From: Nematostella vectensis
Taxonomy: Eukaryota > Cnidaria > Anthozoa > Actiniaria > Edwardsiidae
Assembly (NCBI RefSeq): GCF_932526225.1
Contig: NC_064041.1
Location: forward strand, 9,158,813 to 9,222,812
Direction of reading: 5' to 3'
Length of the DNA stretch: 64,000 bases
Made by a program: the position numbers and the translations under genes. A model generated the notes under the pieces. The model saw only the letters and a list, made by a program, of their open reading frames with translations. It searched no databases and was not told the DNA's origin. Shown one piece after another: positions 10,089 to 21,750 of the stretch; position 1 is the first letter of the stretch, and every line of letters starts with the position of its first letter.

Positions 10089-10216
10089 TGTACCGGTATT
10101 ACCCGCGCGCCATGTGGATTCCCAATCTGGCTATTTTTAGTAACCACCACCCTACCACTGCGCGTGAGGATTTGCTCCTTTTATTTTGTCCTACATCCCC
10201 GCGGGTTGCGTGTTGT
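10089..10216. repeat. Dispersed repeat shared with 44060-44190
   Basis: GGTATTACCCGCGCGCCATG followed by GATTCCNAATCTGGC, AGTAACCACCACCC and a GCGCRTGAG block occurs here and again at 44060-44190 in the same order. No inverted ends or coding capacity are visible. Confidence 0.65.
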
Positions 10217-10937
10217 TGTTTTGCCAACTCGATAGGAATGAAATGAGATCATGTAAAATGGCTGTGATACCGCGTTTGATTCAAATCCTGACTCCAGCTT
10301 GTATAATATACTTAATAGTTATAGAAATTTCCAAAAACATCATCAAAGAAGTACAGTAATGTATCACTCGTTATTTTCTCGCTATTAGAAAAGTTCAGAT
10401 ACTTCAGCTTGCTGGCTTTGATCTTCTCAAAAATGCATACCCTCGCTACAAGGATAGCTTTATGAAATGTATTTTCTTGGATTCATTTTCAATTCACCGG
10501 AATATTCACAAAAATCAATATCGTATCTAATGTCTAACTTACAGATTTCGTTTGACCATTAGGAAGATAATTAATGTTAAAAAAAACTACGAAGAGGCAG
10601 CAAGTTAGAGCGGAAACGGTGTTTGAAGCACGAGGTTTTCCGCTCTCAATTTTGAATGAAGCCTCTTTTTAAACGTTTTCGAAATCTTGCAATCCTCAAA
10701 GTACTACATACCATTAATACACCGCAACTGTCTGTATCCTTGATGCTAGAAATGAAATTTTCGATGATATTTGTGCAAATAGGGATCTTATGCTCTCTTG
10801 ACAGTACTTAAAAAGTGGCATATTTGGTGTGTAACAGCAAATTTACCATTATACGAAATATATTTAAAGTTTTCCTATATTCCATCACGGTTTCAGCTCA
10901 ACTGTGACATTTTTTTTCTTTGCTAGCCTATACCCTC

Positions 10938-11043
10938 TACACCCAAAAAGATCACATTTGGTGGAGAGGAATAAGATATTAAATACGACGTACACCCAAA
11001 AAGATCGCATTTGGTGGAGAGGAATAAGATATTAAATACGACG
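10938..11043. repeat. 53-bp tandem duplication
   Basis: Two back-to-back copies (10938-10990, 10991-11043) of a unit with ACCCAAAAAGATC and GGTGGAGAGGAATAAGAT differ at one position. This is a recent local duplication. Confidence 0.9.
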
Positions 11044-11524
11044 TCTTTTGCGCATTGCGCAATTCTCACAGATTGAAAAAGCAACTTATTAGCTAGAAAA
11101 TAAAACTCATGTGGGGACTCATCAAGTAAAGCCCCAAGTGCAGTATCCTAAATGAAGGGGGGGGGACAGAGCAAAAAAATGGCATGAAATTTTCCAATTC
11201 TCAATATATAAGCTCAAGATTCCGCATACAAGAGGTTCCTCTGACCAAAAGCTTAATTCCAAATTTTAAAAAAATTTAGAAGATATGAAATTTAGATATT
11301 AGCGAGCAAAGTTGGCTTAATTTCTGATCAGGGCCCGAGTTCTCCCTAAAAACGAGGAGAATTTATACTTTGAACATTTGAAAATTGCTCTTCAAGCCTC
11401 ATATCTCGATTTTCTAAATGTGACGGGAGTCTTTTTATTTACCGTTTACCACAGGAAACCCAACAACGAAACGCCATTACAGGGTCTACAAAACCGGATG
11501 GATGAAAATGATGGATATTTCAGG

Positions 11525-12013
11525 TTACAATATAAGGCGCATATTATTTACACACGCGCAAGCTCTGATATCGTCAACAAGGAAATTCAAAACTGATGGT
11601 GAATTCCTAGAAAGTATTTCCATAATAGACAAATCATCAACAAATTTAACGCGTGGGCCCGAGGATGACATTAACCATACAAAATTGGCCCTAACCGAGT
11701 ACCCTGTGGTATGCCTCCTTAAAGAACACGAGACTGAGAACAAGCTGTTCCGATTCGCGTTACCTGGGATCGTCCCAGCAAAAATGAAACAACCCACCGC
11801 AACAAACTCGCATCTAACCATATTAGAGAGTTTTTCGATAAGGTTTTTGTGGTAGATCAGATCGAAACCCTGACAAAAGTCCGCGAAAAATAGCCTTACG
11901 GCACAGTTCCCCTTATCTAGGGCTTCTAACATTAAGTGGAGAAGGCAGATAAGAGCTTGGGTCGTCCTGAGTCGATATCTTTTCTCCCCTTTCCCAGCCC
12001 GGGTATTAAACAT
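11525..12013 (-). pseudogene. Non-LTR retrotransposon reverse transcriptase fragment (CR1/L2/jockey type)
   Basis: The 162-residue frame contains LFFADFCQGFDLIYHKNLIEKL (the RT F-A-D-F-x-K-G-F-D region, catalytic motif A) in two stretches and KFVDDLSIMEIL (the (Y/F)VDD motif C, here FVDD), the spacing of a non-LTR RT palm. Endonuclease and 3' regions are not recognisable nearby. It is a 5'- and 3'-truncated relic of about 0.5 kb that is still open. Confidence 0.75.
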
Positions 12014-12049
12014 TCTCTAATTCTCTGGATGTTTTACCGACCCTTTAAA

Positions 12050-12860
12050 CTTCCAAGTCCCCTGTTTCAAGAAAAGTCGAGAAGGATAACGACGTTTTGG
12101 CGAGGAAAGTCCACGAGTGCGTTGTGTATTCGAGAGCGGCTATAAATCGAAAGTGACCAATCTAGATAAGATCTAGAGCACTGTTCTGGTGCAATAAGTT
12201 TATTAAAGGATTTACACGCTGCCGTATACTCAACAGATATTTGTTTCATGCAACAACTAGACGCTCAGTTCAGCATGAAGTCGGGCTAGTTGGCTAGTAG
12301 GAACACATCATGGAACGGCGAATTCGATTGTCATTTGCGCCGATTGGTTGGCGTGTGAATCTGTGCGTTGTAGGCATAATTTCTTGCTGTATACAGTAAT
12401 ATCCCTCCTTGGTACTTTTTCTTCTGACTTGTTTTAAAATTTATTGAGGCAGGGACGTGATTGAAGCTTGAAGCGAGAAGCTTGGGTAGCACGTTTCATT
12501 GAAAAATACTCACAAGACCCTGAGGACGAGGTTGGTTCCACACTATACATGGGTAACCTAGCCTCATAACTCACTAGCATCATAACACAGGCAACCCACA
12601 ATCCTATTCGGGCCGCCTATAGCGCCAAACTAATTTAACTGTTTTCTTACTTTACAAGCTAGTGTTGGGAAGAGCTCACTTATGCCTGGTGTACACAGTT
12701 TTTTTATTATGTCGTAATTTTCTATCGTTATCTCGGCCTTTTGTCAAAATGTCAAACCATTCACACTTGAACATACTAAGCTAAAAATGAGCGCGCTCAT
12801 GTCGTTATGTCACTAGTGTGCACCCGGCATTAATCAGAGCTATGCTTTATCGTCGTATAA
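12050..12860. other. Intergenic, no gene seen
   Basis: There is no convincing ORF. The first bases may be 5' remnants of the RT relic. From about 12865 the sequence becomes the left edge of the duplicated B block. Confidence 0.45.
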
Positions 12861-13502
12861 AACTTAGTACATCTAGCAAATCAATGCAAATCTGCTTATA
12901 ACTCAATCAATCAGTCTTGATTATACAAGAAAATGAGAACAAGACATTTCACTCCCGCCACCGAATAAAATACTTTCTGTGCATGGTTATAAAAAGCTTT
13001 CATCCTACTCCCTGATCATGCCCATTAAAGCGACTCTCAATATTTTCATAGTCACCAATGGAAATAATCCGTCGTAGTTATCACCCACTCATTTCGATAG
13101 TGGCGCATCCCTTCCCCGAACCTCTTCCCCTGGCTTCTATTGGCTGAGCGGCTTGTCGGTTAGTGACGCCACTTTTGATTTGCCACTTACCATGGAGTCT
13201 GGCAAAACACTCGCCAAATCGACGTTCCGAGGGAAACTGTTATCTTAGCGTTTAAACATGAAATCGTTGATCGAGCGCTTGATCGAAGTCGAGTACAGTA
13301 CGAATTCACATATATCTTACTACTAAGGAGATATAAATTTACTTCAACTGATCCTGGTATTGGTAATTGATTTTCAAGGCGCAAGAGTAAATTTAACGTG
13401 ATATTTTGCGAGTCGGTCCGAAAGACACAAGAAGTCGAATCGGTGAACTATTTGTTGTTAACTGTCACAGCTAGATTTATCTTGTATAACAGGCAGGGAT
13501 GT

Positions 13503-13643
13503 TCACATGCATTCGTAGACCTCCACCCTCAAAGCAGGCCAGTGCTGGAAAGTTACCACGATGATCCGGATACCACGTGCAACAATGGGCTGTGCCAACA
13601 CTCCATAGACAACAGTGTTCCTGTCTGTGTTTCCGGGGAAGAC
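13503..13643 (-). CDS. Gene B discoidin C-terminal exon
   Basis: The 141-nt exon encodes [24 protein letters not shown] and ALRVEVYEC before the stop, the C-terminal strands and closing Cys of an F5/8-type C domain. Phase 0 joins it to 14682-14986. Confidence 0.8.
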   Translation of the reverse strand, partial: VFPGNTDRNTVVYGVLAQPIVARGIRIIVVTFQHWPALRVEVYECM

Positions 13644-16600
13644 CTGGAATAGAGAACAAAACATCAATCAAAGCCAAACCCAACACATCCTTTTATTGTT
13701 TAATTTGCAAGGCAAGTGCTCGACTCTCATTGTACATTTATGGGTACGAGATGCTGTAAAATGTTTCTTAGAGTTGAAAGAGATAACAATCATAGAGTTG
13801 AAAGTTCCAAGCCCGACTCCACAAATTTGCGGGCGGCGGAACAAATATTTTGAGGATAAATAGGTCTGTTTTGTGCCCTTGAAAATATCTAGCCTCCTCA
13901 GAAGGCAGCTCGTCGATTACCATGTATGGCGCTGGCGTGGGCTTCGTTTGAAGAGCGTCCAGATACTCAACTTTTGATTTTAATTTCTCATAAACGCACA
14001 CTCGACTATTTTAGCCATAGGGTCAGGTAATAGTTTAAAAGATGCACGGCTTGTGGTCAAATGTTGAAAAGAAATAATTTCCCTAGTTTTCAGATTATAA
14101 TACAAAAATACTCTCAAATTGACTATCTGGAATTTATTCTTGTGTAACACTGGTCCTCTTGCCCCTCTCTCACAAGTTGCCTTAGGGTGTGGACTTAGCA
14201 GGGAGCGTAAATTCGGGGATGGATCTTTGTAAGAGTGCACTTATTTTTTTTTCAAAGATTGCGACGGCAATTTTGGCGAAAATATAAATATTAATCAATC
14301 GCGAAGTTTGACAGGTCAGTTTTAAGCCAAAAATTCGTGTGCTTTGGAGAATTGTTAGGTGTTAGTTCGAGATTTTTATTTTAATATAAATATTGCTTCC
14401 ATTTAACTTGCATGAAAAATAGAAATTTTACTTGCAAGAAAAGTGAATCTAGCGGAATCTGATAAAGCATAGATGTTTCAATAAAATCTAAACAAATCGC
14501 GACAAAAATGAGTCTTCTATAGGGAACTTGGTAAAAGCTGTTTAGCCACAACAACCTCCGCCGCGCCACCTTAAAATACAAGTTTCTTGGCTTCTTTTTA
14601 AATTATGGTTGCAATAGTAAGTATATGATGGTGTCTTTACTTTTCCCTTAGCAAAAAGCTAGATCAGCCCCCGACTCGTACCTTTTCTTGTTCTCCCTCT
14701 CGGTACAGTTTCCAGGTGAATAGATCGGTGCTGTAGCCGATCTTGTAGCTCTTCGTCCACTCATACCAATCCGGGTGTCCTTGAGTGGCCACCTTGGTGA
14801 CTGTTGTCTCACGCCCCAGGTCGATTTGAAGGTACTCTTCAGCGCTCTGAGATGCTGACGCCCAGGCTTTTTCGTTATTAAGGCGGCCATTTGCAGGCGG
14901 TAGTGTAAAAATTCCGATTGTAAAATAGCTCGATGCAATGATTGCAGAGTCACTTATAACGCCCGATTCCATACCTATAGCGCAATCTGTCAAGCACAAG
15001 TACACAGTCATGAATATTGCGAACTATGAAATTTCTTTATACCTATGAAGCTCCGCACCGCGCTTGCCCTTCTAAAAGAAGCAGTTATTGCAGTCGGTGA
15101 TAAAGATACTGTAATAATTTTACCAATATTTGAGAATCGCTCGTGTTAAGTGTTGGAGTCTGTCAATCAATTTTATTTTGTCTTAAACTGAACTTAATGT
15201 ATCAGCTTCGAACATGCTAGAGCAATGCTGTTACACAGCAAGAGGTAATAAAATTTTAATTTTATTTGTAATTCAAAAAACGTGACAGTTGTTACACTAG
15301 CGATATTTTGAATTAAATTACATTTTGCGAATTAACAATGTCAATGCTGATAACGGTTGATGGTTTTCGTTTCCTGCACAGTTTACACCGTCTCCGGTAT
15401 ACCCAGGTTTACATGTGCATGCGAAGGACCCAATGGTGTTCACACATGTAGCGCGGTCCCGGTGACAATAGTTGCTTCCAGAAGAGCATTCATCAATATC
15501 TAAGTAAGAACAACAAGCTCGATTGTGTTACCCATAGCGCAATCTGTCAAGCACAAGTACAAAGTCAACAATATTTCGAACTATGAAATTTTTCTATATT
15601 TATGAAGCTCCTCACCGCGCTTGCTTCTCTAAAGGCGGATTTAGACAGGACGATTTAGACAGGACGATTTAGTCGTATACAACCTGTCTACGACAGGTTG
15701 CTCTGAATTACACACTACGACTTCCGTAGTCGAGCGTCGCAGCGGAGTAGTAGGCTGATTTACACTCTACGACTCGTGTTGTAGAGGTGTTGCATACAAC
15801 TAAATCGTGCTGTCTAAATTAGCCATTTCAGAAGAAGCAGTTATTGAGCTCGATGATATAGATACTGGGAAATAACTTTACCAATATTTCATAATCGCCT
15901 GAGTTAATTGTTGGAGACTGTCGATCAATTTCGTCTTAAACCGAACTTAATATATGAGCTACGAACATGCTATAGAAATGTTATTACACCGCAAAATGCA
16001 ATAACTTTCGCGCAAAATGTAATCTTAACGCGAAATGTAATAACTGTCAACGCAAAATGTAATCTTAAAGCGAAATCAACTTTTAGCTTTTAGTCAATAG
16101 ATAAAGTTCTTACATTATGAGTAATACCTTTGGCGTTGAATATTTTGTTGCAATTCGCGTTGAAAAGTTGTAAATTTTAGCGTTCCTTACTTAAATTACA
16201 TTTTGCAAAGTAACAATGTCAATGCTGATATCGGTTGATGGTTTTCGTTACCTGCACAGTTTATTCCGTCTTCTGTATACCCAGGTTTACATGTGCATGC
16301 GAAGGACCCAATGGTGTTTGCACAAGTAGCGTCCTGGTGACAATTGTTGCTTCCAGAAGAGCATTCATCAATATCTAAGTAAAAAAAACCCACAATTTCG
16401 ATTGTGTTACCCATAGCGCAATCTGGCAAGCACAAGTACAAAGTCAAGAATATTTCGAACTACGAAATTTCTCTATATTTATGAAGCTCCTCACCGCGAT
16501 TGCTTTTCTAAAGGCGGATTTAGACAGGACGATTTAGACAGGACGATTTAGTTGTATACAGCCTGTCTACGACATGTCTTAGCCCTGAATTACACACTGC

Positions 16601-19600
16601 GACTTCCGTAGTCGAGCGTCGCAGCGGAGTAGTAGGCTGATTTACACTCTACGACTCGTGTTGTAGAGGTGTTGCATACAACTAAATCGTTTTGTTTAAA
16701 TTAGCCATTTAAGAAGAAGCAGTTATTGCAGTCGATGATATAGATACTGGGAAATAACTTTACCAATATTTCATAATCGCCTGAGTTAATTGTTGGAGAC
16801 TGTCGATCAATTTCGTCTTAAACCGAACTTAATATATGAGCTACGAACATGCTATAGAAATGCTATTACACCGCAAAATGCAATAACTTTCGCGCAAAAT
16901 GTAATCTTAACGCGAAATGTAATAACTGTCAACGCAAAATGTAATCTTACAGCGAAATCAACTTTTAGCCTTTAGTCAATAGATAAAGTTCTTACATTAT
17001 GAGTAATACCTTTGGCGTTGAATATTTTGTTGCAATTCGCGTTGAAAAGTTGTAAATTTTAGCGTTCCTTACTTAAATTACATTTTGCAAAGTAACAATG
17101 TCAATGCTGATATCGGTTAATGGTTTTCGTTACCTGCACAGTTTATTCCGTCTCCTGTATACCCAGGTGTACATGTGCATGCGAAGGAGCCAATGGTGTT
17201 TGCACAAGAAGCCTGGTCCAGGTGACAATTGTTGCTTCCAGAAGAGCATTCATCAATATCTAAGTAAGAACAACAAGCTCGATTGTGTTACCTATAGTTC
17301 AATCTGTCAAGCACAAGTACAAAGTCAACAATATTTCGAACTATGAAATTTCTCTATACCTATGAAGCTCCGCATCGCGCTTCTAACAGAAGCAGTTCTT
17401 GCAGTAATATATGGGCAATAAGTTTATCAATATCTTATAATCGCAAGTGATAATTGCTGTCGATCAAACTTATATCGTCTGAAACTGTACTTAATGTATG
17501 AGTTTCGATAAGTGATAATTGCTGGAGTCTGTCGATCAAACTTATATCGTCTAAAACTGTACTTAATGTATGAGTTTCGATCATGCTATAGTAGTTCATA
17601 GATCCGACGCGCGCACGAATATCCAATCAGAAATCAGCAAATAGAAGCCAGCGAAGTGCAACCCACAAATTGTAGAACATGTCGGATGAGGTCAGTGAGT
17701 CCTGCCGGAATTTATCTAAAATAAATACTTTTATAGGGGTTTTCCTGTGACTTAGGAAATAAAACACGGTCATCTAACATGAAGGAAACTCGTCTTGTTT
17801 TTGGTGAAAATCTTGTCGTCGAGAAGCATAGAACTAGATAACTACGAGTTTTGATTGTTTAATAAAAACGGCACAAATCCTGCTCAAAATACGAAAACTT
17901 GGGAATGATAAAATATAGCGGTGCTCTCTTCGGTAGGTACTATGTGTTTATGTGTTTTCAAAGCTATTTTTGTCTACTTGCAGTGATTTTGTTGCGGGGA
18001 AGTAGAAGAGAATGCCGAATTCGCTGTTTACGCTTTCCTTCTAAACTACAAGTTTTATCACCAAACGTCAAGATTTACAGCAAAAATACCAACGACAGTC
18101 TCATTCTTATATATAACTGAAGTAACCTATGATAATATCAAACACAAGTTTAATGGTGGAATATACACTGCTCTTGTATGTGGTTTGTTTGCCTTTTTGT
18201 TTTTCGTTTCTAGGTAGTAGATTTTACGTGTTTTTCTTCAAACTGTAATCTTAACGCAAAATGTAAAAATTTTCACGCAAAATGTAATCTTAAAACGAAG
18301 TGTCATGAATTTCACTTTAAAATGTAATCTATACGCGAAAACTTTCAGGGAAAATGTACTTCTAACACAAAATGTAATAACTTTCAACGCAAAATGTAAT
18401 AATACACGAAAGGCAACAACCTTAAACGCTAAATGTGATAAAACTAAAATATTCTATTGACTGAAAGAAAAGTAAACTAGTTTACTTTTAGCTTTTAGTC
18501 AATAGATAAACTTATTACATCATGCGTAATACCTTTGGCGTTAAATATTTTGTTGCACTTCGCGTTGAACAGTTGAAACTTTTAGCGTTCTTTACTTAAA
18601 TTACATTTTGCGAATTAACAGTAATATTATTACTAATATCGGTTGGTGGTTCATTACCTTCGCAGCTTACTCCGTTTCCTGTATACCCAGGTTTACATGT
18701 GCATGCGAAAGAGCCAATTGTGTTTGCACAAGTAGCGTCCTGGTGACAATTGTAATGTCCAGGATAACACTCATCAACATCTACGAAAGAAGCACAAAAA
18801 TAGCTTTAATGATGTTCTATATATTCTATAATCTCTGAATACCGCTTTTACCTGTTTCACATGCGGAACCGATGTATCCCTGTGGACACTCACATCTGTA
18901 TCTTGGATTCCCCTTTAACTCAACGCAGGTCATGTTGGCCGAGGGACAAGGATTTGGAACGCAAACCTCCTAAGAAAAAGAAAAAAAAAACCACAGCATT
19001 TCTACTAGCCTTAGCCTAGCTATCGTATAAATGTGGTGACTCCAGAATAAACTTCGTAGACTTAGCATAGATGCAGCGTCAACGGTGGGGCGTTTTAATA
19101 TACAGATAATCAATTAATCAAATTTAAGCAGATCGTAAAACTGTGCCTTTATTAGGACGGTTTGCAATGAAGCGCCTACCCTATTCAGACTGGGCTATTT
19201 TGAGCTGTCTGTAACTAGGGGGGGTGGGCTAACAGGGCCCCCTCCGTTATTCATGAACCGCTTAGGCTATGACCATCAAACTTACATACAATAATCGCCA
19301 CCGTGCAAGGAATCGCAACGCTTTATTTTGGGTGTGGTCGAATCAATTATGACGTCAAAATGAGGTCACAAATCGGTGTCTAGATATTCTTTCAAATTTT
19401 GCCTAAATTCTAAAATATCGGTTTGAAATCATTTTGCATCATTCAGATACGTCAAAATCAACCTTTTAACGGTTTTAAAATGCAAGAAAAGACATGAAAA
19501 CATTTGTTGTCATTTTTTTGGTAAGAATTTCCGGGTCCGCCATTTTGGAATCTTGGGTCCGCCATCTTGGGTCCGCCATCTTGGATCCTTATGATTTTTG

Positions 19601-21750
19601 CGAAATAAAAAAACTTTTGAATTATCACAGAAAAAACAATTTGCATGAATATATATTACTGCTCATAGTAATGATAAATGCATAACATTAGCTTTTAAAG
19701 TGTCATCTTGTAAATCTAGTGACATTTTTACAACAGCTTTGAGAGTGCTAAATTTACCCAACCCTCCCCCCAAATATCCGAAGTAAAAAACATTTAGCAC
19801 TGTTGTGAAACTTGTCACCTAATTAAATTTGGAAATCAAAAGAGGCATTTGAATGTGAGAAACAGGACCAAAATATGAAAAATTCACTACTTTTCAGTTT
19901 TTGGAAAACTGTGTGAATAAACGGTTGCCATGGTAACATGGAGCGTCTCCTAGGCATGTCAATGGCATCAAAAAAACGTCCGCAGATAGTTTTTAGGAAA
20001 AGTCGCCAAGTTTTAGCTACTTAGCTGCTATGGTTCAGAAGTTATAGCAATTTTCCCTGAAAAGGTTTAAAAATGAAGTTGTAGGTGAAGGGTTAAAAAA
20101 AAGTAAGGCATTGCTTATCTAGCGCCATATTTTGCCTCAAATGAATTTGTATCAAAGGGCCTATTAAATGCTTTGCTTAAATGGGTAAATGCTTCGCCCT
20201 ACAGAAAATTACAGTAAACATCCCAGAGGTTATAAGTATCTGTAACAACCACTTTACATCAAGCGCGTATGAGGTTGTTTAGACATACATTGGGGCCGTA
20301 GTAGTCGATTCCTGGGAACCTAAGCAGATCTTTAGGGAAGGATCCAGCTATGGCGGACAGCAGTTCACAGCTCCCGAGATTCGCGCCTTTCTTATAGTTC
20401 ACAGCACGACATGCTTGGTTCACATAGCACTTTACTTGGCAGTTCCACACTGATATGTCAGTTATATTCTGAAGGGTGTGGTTAAAGAGGGCGTGGTCCT
20501 CTAGTGGAGAAGGAAAATGCATGTTGCGGCAGGGATCTGAAAAAGGATTGACAAATTGAGTACAAGCAAAAAGCTATTCCTATTTTATTCCCACCGCAAG
20601 ACTCTATTCTAAAGGTGCTTCCCTCCATCTCTTTTAAGCCCCTTTCTAAGCCAGAATATTCCTCTCTGTCTATTAAGCCCCTTTTCCCCTTAGAAGCACA
20701 ACAAAATAAGCGTAACACTTTCCAAGTTAAAATGTAAAAAAGAATACCAAAAGTTATTAATAATGTAGCGAGAAATTTACACCATCTAAAACTAGTAGTT
20801 TATAGCATCTGATATTTTTGAAGGTCCCCAAACTTCCAGATCCAAAAAAAAACAGGGAAACGGAGAATTAAAATAAACCATCTATCTCTTACGCTCCCCT
20901 TTCGAGTTAAAAAAAAATAGAACACAGAGGCCTATAACGGTATTTAGCTGAACGTCATGTCTTCCGGATTCTTTATTTTCTTTCTTTTTTTTCTGACTTC
21001 AAAAGAGTGACATTAATTATGTGTTCACTGAGTTGAGTAAGTCTTGTAAACATTACAAAGAGCAAAATCAATGTTATGCTGCTATGATAAGCCTCCTAAA
21101 AATCTTATAATATTGAAAAAAGAAAACTCTCAAATGCGATTGAAAAGAAAAGCAATTTCTAAGAAAGCCACTCTTTTTCCCAATATTGTATCGAGAAACT
21201 AATTAAAAGTTTCATATTGCCGTAACCATGACGAGGACAAGTTTTTTCTTGGGTAGCAGTGCTTCTCTTGCAGTATTTTCAAAAGTTTCGCATTTAATCT
21301 ACTCTTCTAGTGCCCTCTGGGAATTTGCAAAGAAAAACATAGAGAACAGAACGTTCCCTTTACATTGAAAAGCCTAAAGTCACCATCACTAGTTATTGAT
21401 AATCTGATGACGGAAGTATTTCTAAAGGATTCGTTTCCTTGTTTTTCGTCTAGAAAAGGTTTGGCAAAAAAAACTTTCATCAAGTTCCTTAATTACACAT
21501 AGTTTAAACCACTCTTCTAGTGCAATCTGGGAACTTAAAAAGCAAGACGTTCAGGGCAGAACATTCACTTTACATTGAAAAGCCTATAGTCACCATTTTA
21601 GTCCTTATCTAATTATCGATAATTTGTTAACTTTCTAAAGGATTCGTTTCCTCGTTTTTCGTCTAGAAAAGTTTTGCCGAAAATATTACCTTGAGTGTTG
21701 CAAATTCTTGCCACGAGACCAAGAAGAAGAATCGGTATTGGTAAAGTCAT
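13503..21750 (-). CDS. Host gene B: secreted PAN-EGF-discoidin protein
   Basis: Exons on the minus strand in order: signal peptide 21690-21750, PAN 20289-20536, EGF 18852-18969, calcium-binding EGFs 18658-18780, 17134-17259, 16252-16374 and 15374-15499, then a discoidin domain in two exons 14682-14986 and 13503-13643. All phases agree (1, 0, 1, 1, 1, 1, 1, 0). The product would be a secreted multidomain adhesion or matrix protein; PAN and F5/8C domains bind proteins, glycans or phospholipids and calcium-binding EGFs act as rigid spacers. The donor of the last EGF exon reads GA instead of GT (intron start at 15373), so that exon may be skipped; skipping keeps phase. Two further signal exons lie upstream. 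Confidence 0.75.
14682..14986 (-). CDS. Gene B discoidin N-terminal exon
   Basis: The exon encodes [20 protein letters not shown], then [18 protein letters not shown] and [12 protein letters not shown], the signature of an F5/8-type C domain. The donor GTACGA follows EQEK in phase 0. The acceptor lies at 14987-14988. Confidence 0.85.
15374..15499 (-). CDS. Gene B calcium-binding EGF exon with mutated donor
   Basis: The 126-nt phase 1-1 exon encodes [13 protein letters not shown] and [13 protein letters not shown]. The base after CTGTGCAG is GAAACG where the three sister exons have GTAACG or GTAAAG, so the splice donor is lost unless GA is tolerated. Confidence 0.7.
15631..15828. mobile_element. 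MITE copy 1 (about 200 bp, palindromic)
   Basis: The ends AAAGGCGGATTTAGACAG and the complement of TGTCTAAATTAGCCATTT form imperfect terminal inverted repeats. The interior is rich in palindromes such as CTACGACTCGTGTTGTAG. Copies lie at the same intron position at 16510-16710 and 47913-48097, so they spread by duplication of the gene and not by transposition. Confidence 0.65.
15985..16080. repeat. AACGCAAAATGTAATCTT minisatellite
   Basis: Imperfect 15-18-base units of CGCAAAATGTAATCTTAA type repeat here and again at 16866-16965, 18236-18440, 48245-48335 and 49557-49760, all in introns of genes B and C. Confidence 0.75.
16252..16374 (-). CDS. Gene B calcium-binding EGF exon (extra copy)
   Basis: The phase 1-1 exon encodes [18 protein letters not shown] and [14 protein letters not shown], with intact AG and GT sites. 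It has no counterpart in gene C and arose with the internal duplication. Confidence 0.8.
16510..16710. mobile_element. MITE copy 2
   Basis: Same family as 15631-15828, in the duplicated intron. The right end has diverged slightly (TTTTGTTTAAATTAGCC). Confidence 0.6.
17134..17259 (-). CDS. Gene B calcium-binding EGF exon
   Basis: The phase 1-1 exon encodes [19 protein letters not shown] and the usual C-terminal GYTGDGINC, with intact splice sites. It is the counterpart of 48510-48632. Confidence 0.8.
18658..18780 (-). CDS. Gene B first calcium-binding EGF exon
   Basis: The phase 1-1 exon encodes [18 protein letters not shown] and GYTGNGVSC, with a GTAATG donor. It is the counterpart of 49980-50102. 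Confidence 0.8.
18852..18969 (-). CDS. Gene B EGF exon
   Basis: The 118-nt exon encodes [15 protein letters not shown] and a six-Cys EGF fold, phase 0 to 1, almost identical to the gene A and C exons. Confidence 0.8.
19532..19588. repeat. Triplicated GGGTCCGCCATCTTG unit
   Basis: Three near-identical units of about 18-20 bases lie in tandem in intron 2 of gene B, while gene C has only one at the matching site (50852-50870). This is a small copy-number difference between the paralogues. Confidence 0.75.
20289..20536 (-). CDS. Gene B PAN/apple exon
   Basis: The 248-nt exon encodes [33 protein letters not shown] and DYYGPN, then a GTATGT donor at 20283-20288. The apparent ORF end beyond the donor (20259) is intron read-through. 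Confidence 0.8.
21690..21750 (-). CDS. Gene B signal-peptide exon 1
   Basis: The ATG at 21748-21750 opens [20 protein letters not shown], a hydrophobic secretion signal, ending in phase 1 at a GTAATA donor. It is the copy nearest the PAN exon. Confidence 0.7.

Larger units (their letters stand above)
12865..20560. repeat. Segmental duplication block B (paralogue of 45055-51880)
   Basis: Exon and intron sequence is collinear with 45055-51880 through the discoidin, EGF and PAN exons, with high identity even in introns (for example 17880-18480 against 49195-49800). Block B has an extra roughly 880-bp internal duplication (about 15500-16380 and 16380-17270) that adds one EGF exon and one MITE. 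Similarity resumes in the signal-exon region beyond 20560. Confidence 0.85.

Noticed and set aside
17098-17346. Plus-strand ORF of 82 codons and its twin at 48474-48725
   Set aside because: Antisense to calcium-binding EGF exons; the conservation comes from the gene duplication.
20482-20718. Minus-strand ORF upstream of the PAN exon in gene B
   Set aside because: It crosses the acceptor site into intron sequence in a different phase from the PAN reading.
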